From Firmicutes bacterium UBA6418 (GTDB lineage: Bacteria; Bacillota; Clostridia; Peptostreptococcales; Anaerovoracaceae), in assembly GCA_002439735.1 (NCBI GenBank), contig DJPG01000002.1, positions 1-6,423 on the forward strand: a stretch of DNA of 6,423 nt. Direction: 5' to 3'. Shown one piece after another: positions 1 to 4,843 of the stretch (positions are counted from its first letter, which is position 1; the number at the start of each line of letters is the position of its first letter). The notes beneath the pieces are model-generated. The model saw nothing but the letters and a program-made list of their open reading frames with translations, did no database searches and had not been told where the DNA came from. The position numbers and the translations under genes were made by a program.

Positions 1-7
1 CTTTTCG

Positions 8-28
8 TCTTAATTCTTAATTCTTACT
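8..28 (-). repeat. Heptamer tandem repeat near the window's left edge
   Basis: On the plus strand the units are TCTTAAT (8-14), TCTTAAT (15-21) and TCTTACT (22-28); on the minus strand they read AGTAAGA, ATTAAGA, ATTAAGA. Two units are identical and one differs at a single base. It lies 61 nt downstream of the deacylase stop. The 88-bp tail shows no open frame longer than a few codons and no clear terminator; a gene may begin just beyond the edge. Confidence 0.7.
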
Positions 29-88
29 TCCCGGTTCCATTGTATTTCGACGCTTTCAGGCAGGTTCCCTTTGCGTTTGTTCTGATCC

Positions 89-1444
89 TTAACAATAGGA
101 AATAAAACGTCCGAGTCTGGCATTGACACGTTCGCCGTCTTTGAGCGCGATCTTGCCGCCGATCAGGACATAATTGATGCCTTCCGGCTTGCAGAGCTGC
201 GTGAAATCCGCTTTGTCGATGATGGTATCCGGATCAAAGATCGTGATATCCGCGTCACAACCGAGCTGGATCCTGCCTTTTTGATCCAATTCCAGACGTT
301 TTGCCGGTTCCAGCGTCATCTTGCGGAGCGCGTCGAGCAGCGGCAGCGCCTTTTCTTCCCGTACATACTTGCCGAGCACGCGCGGGAACGTACCGGCTGC
401 GCGCGGATGTCCACTACCGTTATTGAGGATCGCATCGCTGGCCACCATGCCGTTCGGGTTGACGATAGCAGCCCGGATCTCATCTTCATTCATCACAAAC
501 GCAACCGCCAGCATGTTCGGATACTCCGCTCTTGCCTTGCGGAAGATCTCCTCGTCGCAATAAACATTCTTATACGGATCATCAGTCAGCAGGATATCCT
601 TGTAATCTTTGCCCCAGCCTTCCAGACAACCGTCTTCAAAGACCGCCGAACCGATCTCGGTCGAGAACGCGTTGTACGGATAGGTATCGTAATTCAGTGT
701 CGGATCTTTTTCCATCGCCGCGTTGATGCAATCAAGAGCTTCTTTCATACTGCCGGTTGCCGAGCAGCTGGAAAGATGCGAGATTTGGAATTTCTGCGGG
801 ATGTCCTGTGAGAAACGGATCATTTCTTCAACCGGGAACAGATCATCTTTTTTGGTCTCGTCACGGTAATGCGCAGAAACCAGGAGATGCGGGTCGTCGG
901 ATGCCCGGACTGCCCAGAGCATTTCATCGTAAGTGATGCCCGGATCGTATTCGATACCGAACGAGATACCGTAAGCGCCCTCCGCAAGTTCACGCTTCAT
1001 GATCTCTCGTAGCTCATCCATCTGCTCCTGCGAAGGATGTTCATATCGGCCGATACCCATCTCGGTACGGAAATGATTGTAGCCTGCCAGAATCATATAG
1101 TTGACCGGACTTCCACCCAGTTCGTCCAGTACAGACTTAAAGACGGACAGCGGCTGTTTCTGCACGCCGCAGTTTCCGCCGACAGCCGTGGTAACCCCCA
1201 TCTCTAGCATCATGTTAGCGATGATGAATTGTTTCCCCTCGTGCACAAAGTCTTCTTCGTGCATATGGATATCGATAAAACCCGGAGAAACGACTTTACC
1301 CTCTGCATGGATGACCGTTTCGGCTTCCGGGGTTTCCGCGCCGATATAGGTGATCTTGCCGTTCTCGATCCCGATGTTGGCTTTCACCATTTCTTTTTTT
1401 TCGAAATCCGGATAAACTCCGTTGGTGATCAATAAATGAAGCAT
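89..1444 (-). CDS. N-acyl-D-amino-acid deacylase-type amidohydrolase
   Basis: This 451-aa protein belongs to the metal-dependent amidohydrolase superfamily, D-aminoacylase / N-acyl-D-amino-acid deacylase branch, which hydrolyses N-acyl-D-amino acids to a carboxylate and a free D-amino acid in the cytosol. Visible landmarks: the strand-1 metal motif PGFIDIHMH (His60, His62), the GVTTAVGGNCG segment with the branch-typical metal-ligand Cys92, His192 in SAHYRDE, His223 in ISHLSS, the catalytic Asp337 in VASDA, the HPR and GTFPRVLGKYVRE block at 346-363, and the C-terminal GRIQLGCDADITIFDP segment (390-405). Length is slightly below the usual ~480 aa. The start is the ATG at 1444 because it has a perfect AAGGAGG seven bases upstream and begins at the family-typical N-terminal strand; an open frame continues upstream to 1546 but would overlap the M20 gene. 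It follows that gene after 70 nt, suggesting one operon. The branch assignment is firm; the exact acyl group and amino acid are not readable. The usual GHxxLR segment is altered to GYNHFR (121-126). Confidence 0.93.
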   Translation of the reverse strand: MLHLLITNGVYPDFEKKEMVKANIGIENGKITYIGAETPEAETVIHAEGKVVSPGFIDIHMHEEDFVHEGKQFIIANMMLEMGVTTAVGGNCGVQKQPLSVFKSVLDELGGSPVNYMILAGYNHFRTEMGIGRYEHPSQEQMDELREIMKRELAEGAYGISFGIEYDPGITYDEMLWAVRASDDPHLLVSAHYRDETKKDDLFPVEEMIRFSQDIPQKFQISHLSSCSATGSMKEALDCINAAMEKDPTLNYDTYPYNAFSTEIGSAVFEDGCLEGWGKDYKDILLTDDPYKNVYCDEEIFRKARAEYPNMLAVAFVMNEDEIRAAIVNPNGMVASDAILNNGSGHPRAAGTFPRVLGKYVREEKALPLLDALRKMTLEPAKRLELDQKGRIQLGCDADITIFDPDTIIDKADFTQLCKPEGINYVLIGGKIALKDGERVNARLGRFISYC

Positions 1445-1451
1445 GTTTTTT

Positions 1452-1458
1452 CCTCCTT
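1452..1458 (-). promoter_or_regulatory. Ribosome binding site fixing the deacylase start
   Basis: AAGGAGG lies seven bases (AAAAAAC) before the ATG at 1444. It is a near-ideal SD and is the main reason for rejecting a start at 1546, which would add 34 basic, low-complexity residues. Confidence 0.88.
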
Positions 1459-1514
1459 GTCTTCCTGATCTTGTCTCTTTCCGCTTCGAATCGGACGTTC
1501 CGTATAAGAATCGT

Positions 1515-2711
1515 TTAGATGACCTTTCTGCCGCCCTGCGTTTCAAAGTCCGCTTTCATCTGCTGCACTCGAGTTTCATCCGTAAAGATCTTCGCAATCT
1601 GCAACGCGATGATCCTGGCTCCTAAGCCGATGAGGTCATGCGCTTTGTCAGTCTTGACTGCATCAGCAAAGGCTCTGGTGTGAATGGCAACGCCGCGGTC
1701 TACCAGCTGCAGTGTCGGGTGGAAGGTCGGGCATACAAAGCTGACATTGCCGGCATCGGAAGATCCGAAGATCTTTTCGTGATCACCGTTGATATCAACA
1801 CCCAATTCTTCATACACTTCACGCAGTGCGTCTTCACCCGCGTAATTTCTTTTCATATTCGCATAAACCGCCGCGGTCGGTTCCTTTTCCCAAGTGGTCT
1901 GGGTTGCCAGAGCTGCGCCGGCTGCACAGTCGTCGACCTTTTTTACAACATCCATCATATAGTCCAGATCCAACGCTCTGACATAGAATTCCGCGCTGGC
2001 TTCTTCCGGTACGATGTTCGGCGCTTCGCCACCATTGCGGATCACGCCATGGATCCGAACGTCCGGTGTCACATGCTGACGCAGGCAGTCCGTGGCATGG
2101 AACATCAGCTGTGCGGCATTCAAAGCATTGACACCCTCCCAAGGTGCCGCGGATGCATGAGCCGCCTTACCGTAAAAGGTGTACATATAGGATGCCAGAC
2201 CGTTGAGCTTACAATAAATCAGGTTCTGGTCATAAAGATGAATCATCATTGCCATATCATACGGATCAAAAACACCTTTTTTGATCATCGCACACTTCGC
2301 GCCATCCGTTTCCTCGACCGGAGTACCAATCACATCAATATCCGCGTCTAGTTCGTCCTGCAGCTGTGACATCGCAATGCCGGCCAGCACGCTGATCGAA
2401 GCGCTGACACAGTGTCCGCATGCATGTCCGATGCCCGGAAGCGCATCGTATTCCGTCATGATCGCGATTTTATATTTGTGGTTATTTTTTCCATAAGTTG
2501 CCTTGAAGGATGTCGGCAGACCCGCAAAGGGGTATTCCGTCTCGAATCCCTTGCTCTTTAACAGTTCCACAATCTTTCTGGAAGATTCATATTCCTCGCC
2601 GGAGAGCTCCGGATGATCTGCCAGATCGTCGTTTAAGGCAATCGCGTCCGGCAGGCTCGCCTTTACTGCCTCTTCAATTTTTTCTTTTAATTTCAAATAC
2701 TTGTCCATCAT
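1515..2711 (-). CDS. M20-family metallo-amidohydrolase/peptidase
   Basis: This 398-aa protein is an M20-family di-metal hydrolase, closest in motif pattern to the M20D amidohydrolases (AbgB / aminoacylase / 'M20 domain-containing protein 2' type) that cleave amide bonds of N-acyl amino acids, aminobenzoyl-glutamate or dipeptides in the cytosol. Visible: MTEYDALPGIGHACGHC (85-101), with probable metal ligands Cys98 and His100; GTPVEETDGAK (129-139) with the catalytic/ligand glutamates 133-134; His158 in MMIHLYD; the lid/dimerisation entry GKAAHASAAPWEGVNALNA (181-199); HGVIRNGGEAPNIVPE (221-236); and the C-terminal GSSDAGNVSF (316-325) with His331 and His344 following. The residue after GHACGH is Cys101, where the family usually has Asn. 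The ATG at 2711 is chosen because GAGGA sits just upstream; a TTG at 2729 would add only six residues and has no SD, and the ATG at 2708 is also possible. It heads a likely two-gene operon with the deacylase. Substrate unknown. Confidence 0.92.
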   Translation of the reverse strand: MMDKYLKLKEKIEEAVKASLPDAIALNDDLADHPELSGEEYESSRKIVELLKSKGFETEYPFAGLPTSFKATYGKNNHKYKIAIMTEYDALPGIGHACGHCVSASISVLAGIAMSQLQDELDADIDVIGTPVEETDGAKCAMIKKGVFDPYDMAMMIHLYDQNLIYCKLNGLASYMYTFYGKAAHASAAPWEGVNALNAAQLMFHATDCLRQHVTPDVRIHGVIRNGGEAPNIVPEEASAEFYVRALDLDYMMDVVKKVDDCAAGAALATQTTWEKEPTAAVYANMKRNYAGEDALREVYEELGVDINGDHEKIFGSSDAGNVSFVCPTFHPTLQLVDRGVAIHTRAFADAVKTDKAHDLIGLGARIIALQIAKIFTDETRVQQMKADFETQGGRKVI

Positions 2712-2715
2712 GTTT

Positions 2716-2720
2716 TCCTC
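2716..2720 (-). promoter_or_regulatory. Ribosome binding site of the M20 gene
   Basis: GAGGA ends four bases before the ATG at 2711 and seven before the ATG at 2708. It is the last, degenerate unit of a 7-bp tandem repeat (CTGAGGA versus CTGAAAT), so the SD and the repeat are physically merged. Confidence 0.7.
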
Positions 2721-2743
2721 AGATTTCAAATTTCAGATTTCAG
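2716..2743 (-). repeat. Heptamer tandem repeat in the M20 gene leader
   Basis: Read on the minus strand from 2743, the sequence is four consecutive 7-base units: CTGAAAT, CTGAAAT, TTGAAAT, CTGAGGA. The first two are identical, the third differs at one base and the fourth at two. The array lies directly before the ATG at 2711. Copy-number change would move any upstream promoter relative to the SD but would not shift the reading frame. Confidence 0.75.
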
Positions 2744-2767
2744 CTTCTTTCGAGGTGCTTTGATCAT

Positions 2768-2797
2768 CTCATACTTTTACTTTATTTTGCGTGTTAA
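2768..2797 (-). promoter_or_regulatory. Possible sigma-A promoter for the hydrolase pair
   Basis: TTAACA (2792-2797, five of six to TTGACA) is followed after 18 bases by TATGAG (2768-2773, four of six to TATAAT). Transcription would start near 2761, giving a leader of about 50 nt that contains the whole heptamer array. The -10 is weak, and read-through from the upstream cluster is an alternative because I see no strong terminator after the gene ending at 3023. Confidence 0.3.
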
Positions 2798-2894
2798 GTT
2801 TTTTTCGAAGCTGATGGATGATAATCTTTGTATTTAAGGCATAAGCCGCAAATGGCTGTGCCTTGTTTCGTTTTTCGTTCCAATAGCGCCGCAT
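2769..2894 (-). CDS. Possible 41-aa basic small protein
   Basis: An ATG at 2894 opens 41 codons ending in TGA. It is preceded by AGAGGA with a five-base spacer, a good SD for this genome. The product is basic and begins MRRYWNEKRNK, has a short mixed middle (FAAYALNTKIIIHQ) and a lysine-rich tail ending NKVKV. No signal peptide, cysteine pair or known domain is visible and I do not recognise it. Codons grow AT-rich toward the end, unlike the neighbouring genes, which argues for non-coding or decayed sequence. It shares its frame with the mini-ORF ending at 2904. Treat as hypothetical. Confidence 0.25.
   Translation of the reverse strand: MRRYWNEKRNKAQPFAAYALNTKIIIHQLRKKLNTQNKVKV
2836..2864. 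repeat. Imperfect inverted repeat / hairpin
   Basis: AAGGCA (2836-2841) pairs with TGCCTT (2859-2864), and AGCC (2844-2847) pairs with GGCT (2854-2857) around a six-base loop; the two helices are separated by TA on one side and G on the other. On the plus strand it is followed by a T-rich run (GTTTCGTTTTTC), which could make a weak plus-strand terminator, but no plus-strand gene is present to use it. On the minus strand no T-run follows. It lies inside the 41-codon ORF. Confidence 0.45.
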
Positions 2895-2903
2895 GTGGAT
2901 CCT

Positions 2904-2969
2904 CTACCAAAAACTACAAACGAGGACTAAAAGCAGCCCTTCTCTGTATGTGAATGCTCTTGTCTGCAT
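2904..2969 (-). CDS. Possible 21-aa leader-like mini-ORF
   Basis: An ATG at 2969, ten bases after AAGGAG (2980-2985), opens 21 codons ending in TAG (2904-2906). The peptide begins MQTRAFTYREG and ends in the hydrophobic run LLLVLVCSFW. It is in the same frame as the 41-codon ORF starting ten bases further on; if the TAG were a sense codon the two would form one 66-codon frame. The SD spacing is long and no attenuator pairing is evident. It could be chance. Confidence 0.15.
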   Translation of the reverse strand: MQTRAFTYREGLLLVLVCSFW

Positions 2970-3022
2970 GTTGTTTGGACTCCTTACGCGCTTTTTCTAC
3001 GCTTTCGTACTTTGGTCCCCCG

Positions 3023-3568
3023 TTATTCCATGTCCAGATCGTTCTGAGTCTGGTAGGCGAGTTCCTTGATTTCGTCCCGATTGTCACTCAAAGTCTGATT
3101 GATAGCCGAGAACGTCTTATCGAGATTGGTATACATTTCACCGAAGTACTTGAGGTTCAGCTCGTCCATCTTCGCCTGCATGTCATACAGCATTTTGTCG
3201 ACATAATCATAGGTTTTCATTTTCAGCATCTTGGCGTGAAGCTCCGCATCCTCCCGGATCTCCTGTGCCAGTTTGGTTGCCCGGAGTGTGATGTCATCCG
3301 TTTCTACCAGATAGTCGGCCTGCTTCTTGGCTTCGCGGATGATTCGCTCATACTCTGCCTTGGCGTCGGCAAGGATCCGATCCCGTTCATCGCGGATCCA
3401 TTTTGCCTGCTGTACATCGTCCGGGAGAGCCAGTCTGATTTCTCTTACGATATTAAAAATATCCTCCGCTTCCAACATGATCTTGCTCGTCAGCGGTACA
3501 TTCGTTGCGGCGTCTACGATATCTTCCAATTCTTCAAGAAGTTCGAGAACTTTCATTGTATCTTCCAT
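3023..3568 (-). CDS. Coiled-coil protein of the coaD-linked clostridial family
   Basis: This 181-aa acidic, helical protein resembles the conserved Clostridia family encoded next to coaD and often labelled 'ATPase' in automatic annotation. No Walker A or B motif is visible, so the label is probably a misnomer arising from similarity to coiled-coil stalk subunits. Its N-terminus (MKVLELLEELEDIVDAA) is followed by PLTSKIMLEAEDIFNIVREIRLALPDDVQQAKWI (about 25-58), then a long charged alpha-helical stretch rich in A, E, K and R (about 59-110) and a C-terminal part with YFGEMYTNLDKTF (140-152). There is no signal peptide or membrane segment. It starts only 2 nt after the coaD stop, so the two are almost certainly co-transcribed and probably translationally coupled. 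The ATG at 3556 is an alternative start that would remove four residues (MEDT) and give the MKVLELL N-terminus I expect for the family. Molecular role unknown; a DivIVA-like or scaffolding role is a guess. Confidence 0.88.
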   Translation of the reverse strand: MEDTMKVLELLEELEDIVDAATNVPLTSKIMLEAEDIFNIVREIRLALPDDVQQAKWIRDERDRILADAKAEYERIIREAKKQADYLVETDDITLRATKLAQEIREDAELHAKMLKMKTYDYVDKMLYDMQAKMDELNLKYFGEMYTNLDKTFSAINQTLSDNRDEIKELAYQTQNDLDME

Positions 3569-3570
3569 TG

Positions 3571-4053
3571 TTATTCCAATCTCCCTTCCATCATTTCTAA
3601 AACGTACGGCGGCACAAGCATCTTACCCTCTCCTCCCAGAGAGATCACCTGCTTGGCCATGGTTGAACTTATAAAAGCGTATTTTGCGTCAGACATCAAA
3701 AATACGGTTTCGACATGCTCTTTGTATAAATGTTTATGCAGCTGCGCCATCTGCTGTTCGGAATCAAAGTCCCCGACACCGCGCAGACCGCGCACCACCA
3801 CGTTGAAATTGTGCCGGTTCACAAAATCCGCCAGCAGTCCCTCGCATTTGTCCGTCCGAACATTCGGAAGATGTGCCGTGACCCTGCGGATCATATCCAT
3901 GCGTTCTTCAAAGGAAAACAGTGTTTTCTTTTCCAGATTCACCACGACTCCGACCGTTACTTCATCAAATATATTCGCGGCTCTTTCGATAATATCCAGA
4001 TGACCCAACGTCAACGGATCAAATGAGCCTGCATACAGTGCCTTTGTTTTCAT
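3571..4053 (-). CDS. coaD: Phosphopantetheine adenylyltransferase
   Basis: CoaD transfers AMP from ATP to 4'-phosphopantetheine, giving dephospho-CoA, the penultimate step of coenzyme A synthesis in the cytosol. The 160-aa product has the nucleotidyltransferase fold signature AGSFDPLTLGH (8-18) with the catalytic-site His18, EKKTLFSFEER (41-51), GLLADF (72-77), RGLR (88-91, both arginines present), ETVFLM (115-120) and the ISST segment (128-131). Length matches the family (~160 aa). The ATG at 4053 is preferred: GGAGG lies five bases upstream and the protein then starts MKTKALYAGS as expected; the open frame reaches an ATG at 4101, but that has no SD and would sit only about 8 nt from the predicted transcript start. 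Pocket residues after RGLR deviate from the usual FEYE...MN pattern (DFDSEQQMAQLHKHL). It probably has its own promoter at the rsmD stop codon and leads into the coiled-coil gene. Confidence 0.96.
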   Translation of the reverse strand: MKTKALYAGSFDPLTLGHLDIIERAANIFDEVTVGVVVNLEKKTLFSFEERMDMIRRVTAHLPNVRTDKCEGLLADFVNRHNFNVVVRGLRGVGDFDSEQQMAQLHKHLYKEHVETVFLMSDAKYAFISSTMAKQVISLGGEGKMLVPPYVLEMMEGRLE

Positions 4054-4058
4054 CACTG

Positions 4059-4063
4059 CCTCC
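4059..4063 (-). promoter_or_regulatory. Ribosome binding site of coaD
   Basis: GGAGG with a five-base spacer (CAGTG) to the ATG at 4053. It decides this start over the in-frame ATG at 4101. Confidence 0.85.
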
Positions 4064-4115
4064 AAGTCCTTTATCTTTTCCTGTTTTTTGCTGATATGCA
4101 TTCCGATTCAGAATC

Positions 4116-4144
4116 ATTCTAGCACAAGGTGCCCCCGGAATCAA
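4116..4144 (-). promoter_or_regulatory. Probable sigma-A promoter of coaD
   Basis: TTGATT (4139-4144) and TAGAAT (4116-4121) are spaced by exactly 17 bases, and a TG one base before the -10 (TGCTAGAAT) makes it an extended -10. The -35 overlaps the rsmD stop codon. The predicted start near 4109 gives a leader of about 55 nt to the coaD ATG. Two overlapping 11-bp palindromes, GATTCAGAATC (4105-4115) and AGAATCATTCT (4110-4120), cover the -10 and the start point. Confidence 0.5.
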
Positions 4145-4686
4145 CCGTAAATCGTGACGGCGATCGATCCGTAGGTTCGTTCTTTCAGTTTTTCAAAGCC
4201 CTCATAGTTTTCCGGGAAAGCATCCCGCTCTCCGTGCTCTGCAACGATGATGCCGTCTTCAGCCAGCAGATCGTATGCGCGAATCAACGCAAAGCATCTG
4301 TCGTAAAGCCCCTCGCGATACGGTGGATCCAAAAAGAAAACATCTACCTTTTCGCCGCGCTCCGCAAGCCGCCCCAGCGCTTTTTCAAAATCCCCCGGGA
4401 TCACGACCGACCATTCCTCTGCCCGGCACATCGCGATGTTGCGCTTCGTCAGTTCCAGGCTGGCTCTGTTGTTATCCGCAAAATAACATTTTTCAGCGCC
4501 GCGCGACAGAGCCTCTAGTCCCAGATTGCCGGTTCCGCTAAAAAGATCCACACAGACCGCATCATACAGATTGCCTGCGATCATGCTGAACAGTGCCTCT
4601 TTCACTTTTTCCGTCGTCGGGCGGATATCGTTTCCCACTGGCATCTCAAGACGCCGACCCTTAAAATCACCTGTAATAATTCTCAT
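4141..4686 (-). CDS. rsmD: 16S rRNA m2G966 methyltransferase
   Basis: RsmD uses S-adenosylmethionine to methylate N2 of G966 in helix 31 of 16S rRNA during 30S assembly. The 181-aa product shows the canonical N-terminus MRIITGDFKGRRL, the RPTTEKVKEALF segment (22-33), the SAM-binding motif VDLFSGTGNLGLEALSRGA (46-64), the catalytic DPPY (120-123), and the C-terminal RTYGSIAVTIY (170-180). Length is normal for the family (~185 aa). The start at 4686 is supported by the family N-terminus and by a promoter whose -10 lies at 4733-4738; the open frame continues upstream to 4815, but that extension lies across the promoter and cannot be in the transcript. The SD is weak and distant (AAGGAA, 4698-4703, 11 bases upstream), so translation may be modest. 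It precedes coaD, the usual arrangement in Bacillota. Confidence 0.95.
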   Translation of the reverse strand: MRIITGDFKGRRLEMPVGNDIRPTTEKVKEALFSMIAGNLYDAVCVDLFSGTGNLGLEALSRGAEKCYFADNNRASLELTKRNIAMCRAEEWSVVIPGDFEKALGRLAERGEKVDVFFLDPPYREGLYDRCFALIRAYDLLAEDGIIVAEHGERDAFPENYEGFEKLKERTYGSIAVTIYG

Positions 4687-4732
4687 AAACCGATCATTTC
4701 CTTTATCGATGTTTTTTCTCTTAATTTCTTTC

Positions 4733-4761
4733 ATTATACAAAAAAAACACCGCGCGTGCAA
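4733..4761 (-). promoter_or_regulatory. Sigma-A-type promoter of rsmD
   Basis: A perfect TATAAT (4733-4738) lies 17 bases from TTGCAC (4756-4761, TTG conserved). The predicted start is near 4726, giving a leader of about 40 nt. The spacer contains an unbroken run of eight T on the minus strand (4740-4747). It lies downstream of the SASP terminator, so rsmD is transcribed independently of the spore gene. Confidence 0.65.
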
Positions 4762-4774
4762 GCCCCATAGACTG

Positions 4775-4787
4775 CGCTGCCGCAGCG
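4775..4787. repeat. 13-bp perfect palindrome upstream of rsmD
   Basis: CGCTGC and GCAGCG flank a single central base, 14 bases upstream of the rsmD -35. A one-base loop cannot fold, so if functional it would be a DNA-level operator rather than an RNA hairpin. Function unknown. Confidence 0.35.
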
Positions 4788-4843
4788 TTTCTGTGTTTCG
4801 TATTTCTTCCCCCATCCCGTCTGCGGATTATCTGATCTGTACA

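Larger units (their letters stand above)
2712..3022. other. 311-bp interval without a recognised gene
   Basis: This stretch separates the conserved coaD-linked gene from the hydrolase pair. Read on the minus strand it holds, in order, a 21-codon mini-ORF, a TAG stop, a 41-codon mini-ORF in the same frame, a 29-base hairpin inside the second, a weak promoter, and the heptamer array with the SD of the M20 gene. A 7-base inverted repeat, CAGCTTC (2807-2813) and GAAGCTG (2741-2747), brackets the promoter region, with 59 bases between the arms. There is no convincing intrinsic terminator, tRNA or riboswitch that I can recognise. It could be a spacer, a decayed gene, or carry a small peptide or RNA. 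Confidence 0.6.

Noticed and set aside
281..811. Plus-strand open frame of 176 codons
   Set aside because: Antisense to the deacylase-type amidohydrolase, with no SD or domain.
1445..1546. 34-residue N-terminal extension of the deacylase
   Set aside because: It overlaps the end of the M20 gene, is low-complexity and basic, and the strong SD at 1452-1458 points to 1444.
1638..2351. Plus-strand open frame of 237 codons
   Set aside because: Fully antisense to the M20 gene, whose motifs are unmistakable. The translation looks like reverse-complement composition, with no family features.
2807..2813. CAGCTTC/GAAGCTG inverted repeat (other arm 2741-2747) as an attenuator
   Set aside because: Arms of seven bases lie 59 bases apart, with no competing terminator helix or T-run, so it probably arose by chance. 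It is kept only as a note in the interval entry.
2954..4003. Long plus-strand open frame of 349 codons
   Set aside because: It lies antisense to coaD and the coiled-coil gene, has no SD, and its translation shows no recognisable domain. It is a shadow of the minus-strand genes.
4739..4760. GC-rich element plus T8 as an intrinsic terminator upstream of rsmD
   Set aside because: Only CAC/GTG can pair around GCGCG, a three- to four-base stem. The T-run is better explained as promoter spacer.
4687..4815. N-terminal extension of RsmD from an ATG at 4815
   Set aside because: The extension spans the predicted -35 and -10, lacks family similarity, and an in-frame ATG at 4734 falls on the -10 itself. 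RsmD proteins begin near MRII.
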